A stretch of DNA of 64,000 nt, taken from Melanocharis versteri (taxonomy: Eukaryota; Chordata; Aves; Passeriformes; Melanocharitidae). A program made the translations under genes and the position numbers. Each line of letters begins with the position of its first letter. Position 1 is the first letter of the stretch. The notes beneath the pieces were generated by a model. The model saw only the letters and a list, made by a program, of their open reading frames with translations. It did no database searches and was not told the origin of the DNA. The stretch is taken from assembly GCA_013397845.1 (NCBI GenBank), contig VZTG01010608.1, forward strand, positions 496,001-560,000, in the 5' to 3' direction. Below are positions 39,556 through 52,300 of this stretch, in pieces.

Positions 39556-39990
39556 ATGTTGCCCTCCTGCTGCCCTCTCCACCTGCTGCCCGTCTGGTGT
39601 TGCCCCCCTGCTGCCCATCCACCTGCCGGCTGTCTGGGATTGCTCTCCAGCTGCTGTGCCCACCTGCTCACTGGCCTCCTTGGAGTCATTTGGGGCCTGC
39701 CCCAGTCCCTCCGTGCCCCAGACGGGCTGGGATGGAGCCGACACCGCAGCACGGTTGCGTGGAGGAGCACGGGAGAGCTGTCAGGGGCTGAAGGGAGGCA
39801 GAGGGTTGCAGGTGGTGGAGGGAGACTGTGTCCTTTTGGCAACACCAGCAAGGTCACTCCAGCCACGGGAGGTCCGAGGCAGCTGCGAAGCTGCTGCTTC
39901 ATCCCCAGTGCTGAAGGCTGGTTCAGCCCTCTGTTCAATCAAATTTCTTCTTCCCAATCCTTGAACTTCACTGGAAGGGAAAGGAAGGGC
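39556..39990. repeat. GC-rich block with a degenerate CCTGCTGCCC minisatellite-like start
   Basis: An abrupt GC-rich segment in AT-rich surroundings. Its first ~115 bp repeats CCTGCTGCCC (39566-39575, 39582-39591, 39607-39616) with CTGTCTGG-like spacers. The rest is GC-rich and unique, with a modest number of CpGs. Long frames are open on both strands (168 and 102 codons plus; 133, 81 and 70 minus), which follows from GC bias and the in-frame repeat. No product is recognisable. It may be a minisatellite, a GC-rich transposon tail, or an unrecognised retrocopy. Confidence 0.5.
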
Positions 39991-41821
39991 CACAAAGGCA
40001 GACGTGCTGATGAGGATTTAAGATATCTAGTCATCTACGCTATATCTGGTTTCCAGTAAAGAAGTCAAAAAACCCAGAACATACTTAAAAATTAAAGTTA
40101 TCCCTTCAGTAGATTACATTATAATGGTCTGCTTCCACTATGGATCAAAGCAATCTGCTACACTATGCTGTTCATTTCTCTGTCAAGAGAAAAGAAGGAT
40201 ATATTTAACTTGCACAGTTCAAGTTCTGCATCATATAAGTGAAGGAGAGCAGAGTATCAAGTCACAGAATTCCCTTGCCACACAAAAAGTCATGTCTACA
40301 GCAATGGTTAAGAGATTTCTGCTAAGCCCTATATATATTTATATACACATAAGTTGTGTTTTATTATCATGAGACTTACTATTTTTATTTAAAATCAGAT
40401 GTTCTTTGAAGTTAACCATTTGATTTAACTTCCTTGATCAGAGTATCAGCATGCTGGAGTCCCTTGGAATAACCATGGATAACCATGGTTTGTACCCTAA
40501 TATAAACACAACATCAAAGAATCAGTGTGTATAAAAGTAAAATACAAGTATTTTCCTTTCAGCTGATATATGTCAGGGAGAAGGAAGGCCTCCTGATTGT
40601 TGCTGCTCTTAAAGAAAATAAATATAACCACACCATCTCTTTCTACATGCTATATTCTCTCACATATGTTTTCTGTCACTTCATAACCCTAGTACACAGT
40701 ATTTTCAGCATACCAGTAGTATGCCCACTCATCTGACCCGAAGCTCAGCAGGGAATAAACCCTTCAGTTAAAAAAAAAAAAAAAACAGGATGGAAATGAA
40801 AAGCACTCTCTGTCAGTCACTATGAATAACGGGATTTAGAAGAGTGTTTAGCTGCATCCCTAGATATTTTAAACAATTGGAATCACAGCAGCTGATACTA
40901 AATGGTAAAAATATCTCAGATGGTGATCTCCAGATACAGAGACCTTTGTAATCTTCAGCATATCCTGTCTATCCTAGGCTTAAAACTACTGAAAAACTGC
41001 ACTGCCACATGACTTAGCCATGTTTCTCTGTCTGTACTTCATAATCTGTGACAATTTTTGATTTGCTTCCAGGTGACATCTACAAAAAGCTATCTGGTTA
41101 CATCTGATTTAGGAACAGATGAGAGAGACAAATGAACTTGGTTTGTCATCCAGGCTGGTTCTTTTGAACCATTCTTTCCTGTTACATATTTTGTCTTTGC
41201 TATTCATCTGCTTTAGTTGGAGAGTGTGTGGGAAAAACACTTGGGATTCTTGTTTGAAAATAACACCCGAAAAAGAAAAGCGTGTTTAAAAAAATGCAGA
41301 ACAGAAATAGAGGGTCGTTCAGGGTCAAAGATGGATGAATATCCTTTCTATTTACTCTAGGGAAACTGGAAGTTCAATCGTGATGGACTGGTAACTGTCA
41401 GTGGCATTCTGGTACTGTGCCCAGTTAGTCTTATAAAAATTTCAGGTGATGTTCTCCTAGAGGTAATTAGTTTTGGGGTTTTTTTGTTTGCTTATATTCT
41501 TAGAGTTGACAAACGCTAAAAAGCTGTTGCAAGCCTCTTATTCTGTCCTCATGTTTAACACTATGTGGACTATTCAAACCAGTAGCCCTCACATTTACCT
41601 ATGGGTGGGTTACAGGTGCTCTTTATCCTCATTACAGAAAGCATAAATTTATTTACCCTGGGCACATATTGCAAAATATAAACCTCAGTTCAAGTTTTCT
41701 CTGATGGAAATGCAGTTTTCTTCTGTGCAATAAGAATGGGAATTCATTTAATTGACTTGGCCCTGAGAGCATTATTATATTCATTTAAAAAGAAAAAGTT
41801 TTTACATCAGAGAGTATCAGT
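39991..41821. other. Non-genic stretch
   Basis: I saw no gene. The 10-mer ATAACCATGG is tandemly duplicated near 40471-40490, and a poly-A run of 16 lies near 40769-40785. Confidence 0.5.
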
Positions 41822-41978
41822 ATTTTATAAATATATAACTTAATATAACTTAAGTATTAAGTAATACAATATAAACTTATTATAACTTAATATATAACTT
41901 ATTATATATATTACATATTATATGAAACTTAATATATAACTTCTTATAACTTAAGTTATATCAAATATAACTTAAATT
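41822..41978. repeat. AT-rich degenerate tandem repeat, core TATAACTTAA
   Basis: The decamer TATAACTTAA occurs exactly at 41834-41843, 41844-41853, 41881-41890, 41945-41954 and 41966-41975, with degenerate copies between. Positions 41945-41960 form a perfect 16-bp palindrome (TATAACTTAAGTTATA). The array stops about 20 bp before the SINE tail at 42000. Confidence 0.85.
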
Positions 41979-42000
41979 TTAGACAGTCTTGCAAGACAGA

Positions 42001-42149
42001 ACATTCCACAAAACCACAGAATATTCTGAACTGGAAGGAGCCCACAAGGACCATTCAGCCCAGCTCTTAATTGAGTGGTCTGTACAGTGATCAAACACAC
42101 AACTTTGGTGTTATCAGCACCTTGCTCTAACCAACTGAGCTAAGTACCA
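42001..42149 (-). mobile_element. tRNA-Ile-derived SINE with CR1 3' tail (TguSINE1-like)
   Basis: Read on the minus strand, 42149-42076 is a 74-nt tRNA-Ile-like head. It has an intact A box (TAGCTCAGTTGG), an anticodon loop CTGATAA with GAT anticodon, a 4/5 paired anticodon stem, and a degraded B box (GTTTGATCAC instead of GGTTCGATCC). It is followed by about 75 nt resembling the passerine CR1 3' end (ccttgtgggctccttccag, then ttcagaatattctgtgg), finishing near 42001. tRNA heads provide an internal pol III promoter, and the CR1-like tail lets the CR1 reverse transcriptase copy the RNA. The architecture matches the songbird TguSINE1 type, which is the main reason to suggest a passerine host. 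No target-site duplication is evident, as is usual for CR1-mobilised elements. Confidence 0.85.
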
Positions 42150-44333
42150 CATAGCCAATAAATATCTATTTAGCCAAACCCCATACCGGGCGCAGATATT
42201 AAATGCAGTCATAAGCTAACAAGGAGGAAACACTTTGGGAAATGCTTTTATTTTTCTTTCCTAAATAAATGGTACAGGTTGAAACACAGGTTGAATTTTT
42301 TCTTGAGTTCTAATGGCAAACATGACCAGTAGTTATTAACAGACAAATATTACAGATGAAGTGTTAGAGTTTGAGGAATCTTCTGTAGTGCTAAGGGATG
42401 AACTACGTTTTCTCCTATATTAACTACCTTTAAAGAAAGGCTAGAAAGAGGTATATTTGTTTTAAGAAAAGCAGTTATCCTTCTAGTTAACAGTCTTTTT
42501 TCCTGTTTTAGTGCTTGTGTGGGAGAAATCTCCTGGAGCTGGACACTGCCAGTTTGCCTTCCATGTAGTACCCAGCAGCGCTGGGAGAAAGACGAAGTCC
42601 CGGGGCAGGAAAACATCCTCCTACGCACTCTTCTCTAAGCAATCCTTCATCTTCCTGGCTGCCACAACTTTGCTCAGCTGCTGCCCTACAAATGTGTCAT
42701 CTTCCCAGTCAGTGTCAAGGACATTCCAAGGCATACCCAGCCAGGCCGGGGATGTATTTGCCGTATTTATCGCACCTCCTGCTCCACAGTGTCTCCGTGA
42801 GCCATGCTGGCACTCCTATTCACCTATGCAGGAGATTACCTGGTTAGCACTGGGACAGGGGAAGGTCATGCACCCTGCTCTTGTCAGGTTAGTGGCTTCA
42901 AAATGGCAATGCTTTTTGAAAATACATCAAACTACCTCCCTTTTTTTTTCCAAATAGGGAAAATGCAGAAATTATGTTTCTGGCATAAATGCTTGGAATA
43001 CACAGTCTGGAGTAAACCACACAGTTTCTACAGCTTTTTACTGCCCTACTTTACTCAATGACCTAGAGAACTGAAGGGAGCTTTTTCCTAATGCACCAAT
43101 AGCAGCTGCCTCTCTTTCCCCTCCTCTAGCTGTACCGTCATTTTACTGACTTGAAGTTATGGGAGGAAAATGAAATGTGAATAAATGAAGGTCTTGGCAT
43201 TCATTCTGCACGTTATTTGCTAGCAGCAGTAAAAGGAAAAAAATGGAATTAGGCTAGGCAGTCTAAAGGGAAAATGTGGAAATGACTTGTAACTAAGAGG
43301 ATGTGACCCTCTGCATAATTCATAATCATTAGTCTAAGTGACACTTCCACAGTATGTGCAGTAGTGCTCTCCACTATGACAGGTCTGAGCCCAAATGGCC
43401 CATTCAGCAGCAGTCTGTTTGTGATCAGATTTCCCCGAAAGACAACTCTCAAAGCTTTATTTGCTCTGTGTACATGTATATGCATGTTTGGGTTTCTTTT
43501 TTTTTTTTTCTGAAGTAAAGATGCTGTCTCAGCTTCACCATGTGTGCAATTTAAGATTTGCTCAAGTGATTCTTTAAAACTGCATAAAGGCAATTCTGCT
43601 GTGCCTTGGAGACAGCATTGCTGTAATGTTCTGTGCATACATCTGCATGATTTCTCAAAGCTAATTCAAATTTAATGCATTGGTAATTCCTTTTCTGCAG
43701 AAGTCACCCAGCAGTAATCTGAAGGTTACAGAATTATCTTCCAGATCAAATATCACTTCTAAAATAGTATAAACCAGGAGGCAGGATTATAATGGGTAGA
43801 ATTAGACTTTCAATGAGTCACTTCATCCTCTTTACAATCCTAAACATAGCAACCTGGTGTCAAAAGTACTTTTTAAAGTGCAGCCAAAAGAAAGGTATAG
43901 TTTTAAAATCAGTTACAAGACAATTTACAGCACTGCATTATCAGAAGGACATTATAGCAGGAGTTTGAATCACTGGGAAATTTAAGAAGCAGGAGTATTT
44001 ATGTGTTTTGGTGTGCACAAAATTAAGGAATTTTGTTATTTATATAATTTAAACAAACTGTGAATACTGTTTATGTAAAATGTAAATTATTCACAGTTAA
44101 ATTTTGATGTAAATTAAGCCTAACCAAATGAACAAAAAAATTACACTTCTCTTGGGGTTTAGACATCACGGTACTAATGGATCATTAGTTTCTATTTCAT
44201 CCGTCAGGCACTTATTGTAAAATGTTACCACGTTGGACCACACTGAAGTAGCAAGTTAAATGGGTTTACTTGACAATGACCATTCTAAAGCAAACAAATC
44301 TTGTTTGGTTTTGGACACCCACATTACAATTTA
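42150..44333. other. Non-genic stretch
   Basis: Three of the longer frames of the window lie here (148 codons plus at 42511-42957, 92 minus at 42350-42628, 129 minus at 43249-43638). None shows a recognisable fold or motif and none has a coding-like neighbourhood. A poly-T run lies near 43497-43510. I saw no transposon. Confidence 0.45.
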
Positions 44334-45392
44334 GTCACCGAATCCTGGCACATGACGGGTTGAAAGGGACCCACAAGGGTTGTTGACTCCTGGCCCTGCA
44401 CAGCACCATCCCCAAGAGTCACACCACATGCCTGAGAGCAATGTCCAAACACCTCTGAACTCTGTCAGGCTGGTGCTATGACCACTTCCCTGGGGACCCT
44501 GTTCCACCAACGTCCCCTCTGGGTGAAGGACCTTTTCTGGATATCCAACCCAAACCTGCCCTGACACAACTTCAGGCCATTCCCTCGGGTCCTGTCACTG
44601 CTCACCACAGAGAACAGATCAGTGCCTGCCCCTCCTCTTCCCCTCACAAGGAAGTTGTAACTGCAGTGAGGTCTCCCCTCAGTCTCCTCTTCTCCAGACT
44701 GAACAGACCAAGTGACCACAGCCACTCCTCACGCAGCTTCCCCTCAAGGCCCTTCACCATCTTTGTTGCCCTCCTTTGGACACTCTCTAACAGCTCAATG
44801 TCTTTTTTGTATTGTGGCACCCAGAGCTGCCCCCAGCACTTGAGGTGAGGCTGCCCCAGTGCAGAGCAGGGACAATGCCCAGCTGGCGATGCTGAGCCTG
44901 ATGCCTCCCAGGACAATGCTGGCCCTCCTGTCTGCCAGGGCACTGGGCTCATTTTCACCTTGCCAGAACCCCCAGACTCAGGGCCCTTTCCTGAACTCAT
45001 TTCTGCTCTCCAGCCTCTCCTTTCCCAGTCTGTCTGTACATCCAGGGCTGCCCCATCCCAGGAGCAGAATCTGGCACTTTCCTTTGTTGAATTTCATACA
45101 GTTGGTGCCTGCCCAGACCTCTAATTTGTTGAGGTCTCTCTGCAGGGCCTCCCGTCCCTCAAGAGAGTCAACAGCTCCTCCCAGTTCTGCATCATCTGCA
45201 AACTTGCTTAGTATTCCTTCCAGTCCTTTATGAAGATGCTGAAGAGCATAGGGCTGAGGATGGAGCCCTGTGGAATCCCACTGGTGACAGGTCACCAGTC
45301 TGATGTCACCCCATTCACTAAACCTTTTGTGCTTGACCTCTGAACCACTTGATCACTCACCACATGATGTGTTTATCCACCTAGTCCTACAT
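44334..45392 (-). mobile_element. CR1 LINE, 5'-truncated, RT region to 3' end
   Basis: A 1.06-kb CR1 on the minus strand and the best-preserved copy here. Starting at 45392, the minus strand passes through the RT domain with LSKFADDAELGGAVDS (FADD catalytic motif intact, near 45190-45205) and CMKFNKGKC. It then runs through VPQYKKDIELLESVQRRATK, a GLFSLEKRRLRGDL stretch, SDRTRGNGLKL and FTQRGRWWNRVPREVV. The 3' UTR ends near 44334 with the tail ending ccttgtgggtccctttcaac. Recognisable RT sequence switches frame twice (44978-45295, then 44644-45000, then 44465-44725), so no functional protein can be made. The upstream endonuclease and ORF1 are absent through 5' truncation. The tail wording resembles that of the SINE 2.2 kb away. 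Confidence 0.93.
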
Positions 45393-45975
45393 AGGCTCAT
45401 ATTTGACCACAAGAAGAAGAAAGTATAAGGGTATAATTACATTGCCAGGGCTTTTTCCGATGCTGTAACTGGATTAGTACAAGCATGTTGCACCTAGCCC
45501 CTGTGGTTTAGTTATCAGATACATGTCAAGCCAGAAACAAAAAATTAGTAGTCATGAGAAGCACATATTGGAGGCACAAAATCTAGTTGCTTTTAGTTTG
45601 GGCTGTGTTCTCTTCTCTGATTTATTTTAAGTGATATTTATTTGCAACCAAGCCTAGAAGATATTCCACAATGTGTTCCTCAAACCTTGCTACATATTCT
45701 GAAGATCAGTGCAGTTATTCTTCACTTTCCCCCATGCCTTTCCACAAGAAAGATATTCCATCTTTCTAGTACCTCTGCCATTTTCTTATTGCCACTTGCA
45801 CCAGAGGTCTGTAGTGTATGTAGACAAGACACTTTGGTCACCTTGAACTACTGAAAAGATTATTTAGGGGGTCAGTATCTGCCATTGAAAAAAAAAGATA
45901 TGGAATCTATACTGAAAGGACCTGATTTTTCAAGGGAAACTCATTTCAGCTGTCTGCTTCTAGATTAAACTGTTT
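45393..45975. other. Spacer between two CR1 copies
   Basis: About 580 bp of unique AT-rich sequence separates two CR1 copies in the same orientation. No gene is visible. Confidence 0.5.
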
Positions 45976-46392
45976 TTGGAAACAGGATCGCGGAACTGTC
46001 AGGGCTGGAAAAGACTACCTTCAAGATCATCCAGTACTGCCATCAATCCTGCATCACCACCTAGGCCAGCATGGCACGAAGCCATACCAGTCATCTCTTC
46101 AGTGCTTCCAAATATCGTGACTCTGCCGCCTCCCCGAGCAATTTATTCCACTGCCTAATCACTCGTTCCGTGATTTTTTTTTTTCCTAATATCTAATCTG
46201 AACTCCCTCGCTGCAAGTTAAGGCCATTGTCTCTTATCCTTTTCCTTGAGACATTGGAGAAGTGACCAACCCCGCCTGGCTACACCCTCCTTTCATGTAG
46301 CTGTGGAGAGTGATAAGGTCTCCCCTGAGCCTCCTTTTCTCCAGGCTAAACAACCACAGCTCCCTCAGCCATTCCTCATCAGACATGATTTC
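45976..46392 (-). mobile_element. CR1 LINE 3' fragment of a different subtype
   Basis: About 415 bp match the minus strand of a CR1 3' region: plus-strand words tttttttcctaatatctaat, ctttcatgtagctgtggaga, gtctcccctgagcctccttt and a final ccctcagccattcctcatca at the 5' side. The 3' terminus near 45976 (gaactgtcagggctggaaaa) differs from the copy at 44.3 kb, so this is a separate insertion of another CR1 subfamily, not a continuation. Only the last codons of the RT ORF and the 3' UTR are represented, so nothing is translated. Confidence 0.9.
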
Positions 46393-49300
46393 TAGAGGGA
46401 AAGAACTCTTTCAGCTGAGAGAATTAAAGAAAAGACGGTTCAAGCCAAGATCCAACGTTGTCACTGAAAAGCTTCTGAAAAGCATATTTAATTCTAGGAT
46501 TTATCTCCAGACTTCAGAACAGACACATACAGATGTGTTTAAATCCTCTCAGACTAATTAAGAATAACGTGACTAAAAACCCCTCCTATTCGTTCTCTGA
46601 AAGAACTAGTATGTCCAGGACTTTGCATTCTTTAGACAACATTGATAATGACTGCCAGAAAAAAACACCACATCAGTTACCATTTTACAATAACAACAAC
46701 AACAACAGTGACAATGTTTCCAGCAAATTGTGATTAGTACTGCTTAGAAATAAAAAAACCTTCTCCTTGATTCTTAGATAGACTATAAAAAATAAAGAGG
46801 AATATGAAGGTAAGAAACTAACATTCCTTCCTGTACATCACTTTTAAAAATGGACATTATTTCTATGACAAACTTTAGATATTAATTATTTGTCAAGCTC
46901 AGTAATGTGGGGTTTGTTTTCAAAGGATATATAATTGTATGAATTGTGGATGTCAACAAAGACTTATTATTTTGAACATGTTTAAAAGGAAGTGTAATGC
47001 AATTTCATACAGCAAAACCTCTATGGCAGCTGCTCCATAAAGTCAATTATACTGCTGTATGCTCTCAAGTAGACTTGTTTCTTATAGTCAGAGAATGAGA
47101 AACAAGGTGAACAAACATCTCTGTAGTGATTGAGGACTGACTTTCTTCATTTTGCAGCATGGAATAAAAGAGTCTTGCCTAATGATCTGAAAACTTTCAT
47201 CACTGAACAATGCAGGGCAAGCATTATTGCCCTATCATCCTCCAGAATAATTAACAGAGAAAACATGACCTGCAGTGTCCACCAGGAGTTTTTGGACTTC
47301 CCCAAAACAATGACAAAAAATTCAGTCTTCATGGAAAAAAAAAAATCTACTTTAAAATATGAACAGTTTCACTTTGTGCTGGATCCATATCTGTACCCTT
47401 TAAATGGGTTGCACATGCAAAAAGAAGGTTCAAAATCACAATCATTACTTCCTGTTTTCTAAGCAGAGCTCTGTAATATCTGAACTCAGTAGGTGCAAAA
47501 CAAGAACTGTGAGTTCTTTCCATAGATAAACAAACGAAAAATCATCATCTTCTGCCCTGAAAGATATCTAGAGAAATAACTGTCTATCCTCAAAGGAATT
47601 TTCAACACTGTGAACTACAGTTTCTGTGTTTCTAACTGTTTATCAGATTGAGGAACCATGGTATTGTAAATCAGGTAAAACTCAGTATTTGCAAAAATAT
47701 TTTCAGATGGTCCCTGGAGAAGCAAGGCTGATTGTGAAAAAGGACCCAAGGATATTAAAGAAGCATCGCTTCCCTAATGTTTGGTTTTGATCTTTGCAAA
47801 TTTTTATATTGAATGTGGTGGCTTGCATCAACAATATTAACTGTTTAGGTGTAGTGGACTTCCCTTGCCCAGGTTTTCTAGTCTGATCGATGCTGTGCTG
47901 GTCAGATATACTGACATATGATTAGTGACCTGGTTATTCACATAATTAATTAAAAATGTTAATATATTTAACATCATCAAAGCTACTAAGAGCTTTCTGT
48001 GTATGTAGAATTTTAAAACCTGTCAATCAGACTATATTTTGACTCATTTATTCTTTGGATTGTCAGAGTCTCTTTAGATTTGTTCTTAAAGAACAGAATT
48101 TGGTTGTTTCATCTAGGCAGAAACAGAAGAAAGAAAAGAAATGAAAGAATGAGGTTTTTTTAATGCACATGGAAAATTATTACAAAATAAGAAACTAGAT
48201 GCATGCAAGTTTAAATACATATTTAGTTTACTCTGTTTAGAGAGGATAGATGGTAGCATGGTGTGAAGCTTTACAGAACTGGGATAGTTACACTATGCCA
48301 GTGAGAGAAGCCAGAAATTTCTTGTACAATTTATCACAAATAAAATAGCCATTATGTTTTCTATCACTCTGTACCATTGTATACACAATGCAATTGCAGA
48401 AAAAGTGTTTAGGAAATATATAATGAAATTAGTAAGATTACTCTGGTATAGGTTTCCATTCTCAGCCTTAGAGTCAGGATCAGTCAGCATCACAATGTCT
48501 CCCTGTGAAACAAATACAGAATGAAAATAGCTGTAATAAATTCCTTTCCAAATACACCAATATCAAGTTGCAAGATTTTAACACTTTTGAACAGTGTATT
48601 AGAAATGGTTCCAAACAACGCAATAACTACAAAGATGACAGCTTTGCTGGTTAATGACAAGGAACACCTGCTTTTATCTTCGACCAGTCATTTGATCTCA
48701 GACTAACTCTTCTCTGGTCCTGCTCTGAATCTTATACCGTCTGTGTATTTTCTTTCGAAAACTCCATATTTGCGTACAGCAAAGGAGAGATATGCTTTTC
48801 TATGAAAGGTAATTAATCACGTGTGTTAGATGGTGCAGCCAGGGGTTCAGGGCTAAGCTGGGGTACATCTGTGAAGGAACTCCTTCCCAGATGATGCATG
48901 GAGAGTGTTGATGAATCGCCCCCAACTGAGCAAGTCTTTCTTTCCTTGGTCCAGCTTGACTCAGCACTTGCTGCTGCTGCATGGTTACACTGGCTTGCTG
49001 AAATGGGGCCAGTCTGAGCTACCTAATCTGCTTTTCCTGTGTCTGGCACTCAACAAAATCCTCAATTTATATCAGGTTGAAAATTGTTTTCTCTCAGATG
49101 GATACCCCATAAATATTAGTGAGTAAGACATTTGGGACTGGTTTTATGCTCAGTACTTATTTTAGTCACACTCTTCATTATGTCTCCATTATGTAACCAC
49201 ATCATGGGCTCACTGCTTCTATTTCTGTGTTAGTCAGGCCAACTTACTTCAGAAAGATATGATTGCACTGAAAATTTCCACTGTTCCTCAAACGTATCAC

Positions 49301-52300
49301 AATCTGTTTAGAGTACATGAGCCTCATCTCACAAATTTGTAAAACTGATTTAGTAACAATGACTTCTAATTCTAAAAAATCGGGCACTGAAAGCTTACTG
49401 AACTCATGAGAAGAAAAAGAAAATATATATTAACAAACCCTTGTCTAACTGATAGAAAGAAAAAGTATCCACTGTAAGTAAAAGCCATTAAAATTTAGAT
49501 TAGGTTAACATTCCAATTTTACACCCTGCAGAAAAACATATCAAGAAATACCTAATAAAAGCCCTCTACAATATGTTTTCCAATGCCTTTACACTTGACT
49601 ACGATATGTGACACTGTAGAGGTCATGCACAGTGCTGTAGATAAATAGATTTGCTTAAGTGTCTAATCATGAAGCAAACACTAAAAAAAGTAAACTGGAA
49701 CAAGATGATAAATACAATAAGTTCCTCTAATCAAGCAATGTAGGAATTTTTTTTTGCTACCAAGAGAGAAAATATTAACATTCCTACATGTGCCCCAATT
49801 TACCAGCAACTTAGTTGCCTCTGCTTGGTGAAACAAGTTAATGTCTGCTCTGGGTTTTGTGAACATCTAAAAGCTAATAAGAAAATTCACAACAGCAGCA
49901 GTGTGAGCATGTGCCTGTGCACACACATGCTGCTTGATGGTTTTTGCACTAGCCAGCAAAGGCTCAGGAACTGACTGTACCAAATGGATAATATTACTGA
50001 GAGTAGCAAGAGCAGAGCTGAGGGAGAAGTAATCTGGCATATTGCGCGAGAAAATCACATTATTATCCAAAAGTAAATTGCTTTACTTGCCCAGTACTCA
50101 CAAACCCTATCCCTGGATAATCATCGTCACACTCAGCTGCACTTCATAGCTTGTTTACCATGTTACACTGATGTTTACTCCCTAAGTTTATTTGATGTTG
50201 GCCGTTTGAAAACATTATGATTTAAATTAGTCCCTGTAACTAATGAGCATATGTTTCATGTGAGTTCCATAAGAACAAGGAAATAAAAATATTTTAGGTT
50301 AACATCATCTTTTTAGATCAAATTTAAGCATCTTGGAAAATAGAGAACAGAGTACAAAGACTTATTCTGACATAAGGTAATACAGCAAGAATTCAAACAA
50401 ATTAACATTACATTATAAGGATTTTAAAGACTGTTCAGACATATTAAGTTCATGACTATTCCAGCAGAGCTAAACCTGATATGTATGAGCATTCTAAGAA
50501 AGACTAATTGTTAAATAGTTAGTGAGGCAGAAGAAACTCTTGGCAGCTCACTTGTCAAGTCATAGTCCATGTCTGTAATATAAATGTCAAAGTACTGAAG
50601 CACCAAAGAAAACAGGTTGTGCAATAAAACAAGAAAAAAGGATAAGAAAAATCCAACAGCATTACATCTCAAATTTTGGGCAGCTGGCAGTTGGCACTCT
50701 CCAGCACTTCAACTGTACTGCCTCTGAGGACTCCGGAAAGGGGTCTCAGGTTTTCAAAAGATAACTTTCCAGTCCTTTCTAAAATTTTAGTTTCCCTGAG
50801 TAAGGGAAAATTAGTGAGCTTAGAACAATATTGGACGTGAAAAGTACTGAAGCAGAAAAAAAGAATACCAAAATTCTGCTCCAAGTGGCAAAGATGTCAC
50901 ACTACAAAGCAAAGACCTGTAAGTGGGGAGAAAAAAATGATAGAGACTTAAACATGCTATTTGACCCTCTTGACCTGCCTGGTCAGCTCTGTATGTTTAT
51001 AAAATTGGAGCAATTTGGAAATACCTACATTTTGTCCAAAGTTTTGGCTTTGATATATCTGCTTATTTAAACAGTAGGCACCTAAAAACACGATCAGCAT
51101 TTTCCAATTTGTGATGCGCTGATATTTTCGATACCAGAGTTTGTCTTAAGAAATATGTCTTTTAGACAGTGTGAGCACACACATGGCAGGCTGTGGAATG
51201 CTCTACGCAGAGACTGTTTGGAACAGACTGGGAGGAAGCCCTCAGGCTCTGCATCTGCCTGTGGCCTCATCTTGCCTAAAGATGAGGAGTAGACTACAAT
51301 TTGGCAGAATCATACTATTGGTAAATCTTTGTGATATCTAACTAGAAATACTAGCATTTTCCAGCTTTACAGGTGTTATAAAAGTTAATGGAGGCTATTT
51401 TGGATTAGTGACTGCCATCAAAATTCTGGCATAAGAGTTTTCCACTCACATCCTATGTATCTAATTCTAAATGCAGAAGACTTGAGAATGTACCATTAGG
51501 GTCATTAAATCCTCTCTTGTTTTATGAAGATCTTTGCAATATTGTTAGACATCAGTCGCTTAGTTTTCACCATTTCTCAGTGGCAAAACCTCATGGTCAT
51601 TCTCCCTACTTTTATATATAGACAATAAACATGAAAACTCTCTTTTTAATCAACCAAATATTTAAAATGTAGAAAGTTAAATTCTCCTAATTCTATGCTT
51701 GAATAAAAAAACTCACAATAGCTCTTTAGTATACAAAAGCCCTTGATTACAATTTCAGAGTCTTCTGTCTGCTTTTTTTTCTTTAATTCTGGTTAGGTTT
51801 TCAATATTTTTTAAAACAAATTTCCTAGTTAGAGGTTTTTTAGTCTTGGCCACTTGTATTTCATCATACTTTTGAAGCACATTAATGATAAATGACCATT
51901 CTACTGTGTTTCACAAAACTGTTTCTATCTTACTGATTAAAAACTTCAATTAGTTTCTAATACACAATTTCTGGCGTCAAAACTAAAACCTTGGCCATGA
52001 TAAGTAAGGTTTGTAGTTTTAAACAAAGTGGTAAACTTTGGTTTTAATAACTGAGCCTAATAATTTAGATCCCATAAACAGTCTCATAATTTGGGACCAA
52101 TATGAAAACGGTAGGTAGCATGCGACAATTACCTTCTCTGATCTGAAGTCTGACTGCAGTCATACCTCTGCAGATAACTAACAGAGGCAAGTATTCATTG
52201 CCCAGGTGCTTGGAAGATCATTTTGGACAGAGAAATTCTATGAGAGGAGAAAGATAAGCAGACTTTTCTGCAAGAGCCAGCATTAACCTCTTTGTGAGTT

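Noticed and set aside
39553..40059. 168-codon plus-strand open frame
   Set aside because: It lies in a GC-rich, partly tandem-repeated block where stops are rare. Several other frames are open on both strands at the same place and no domain is recognisable.
42076..42149. Functional tRNA-Ile gene
   Set aside because: The T stem and B box are degraded and the 3' side runs directly into a CR1 tail, so it is the head of a SINE and not a working tRNA gene.
42511..42957. 148-codon plus-strand frame
   Set aside because: No motif, no homology recognised, no splice-site context, and the composition is like the surrounding DNA.
43249..43638. 129-codon minus-strand frame
   Set aside because: It includes a lysine run encoded by a poly-T/poly-A tract and has no domain; expected by chance in 64 kb.
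47130..47462. 110-codon plus-strand frame
   Set aside because: No recognisable family and a poly-A-derived lysine run; treated as chance.
51060..51120. Words like taggcacctaaa reminiscent of ancient LINE tails
   Set aside because: The match is too short and isolated to call an element.
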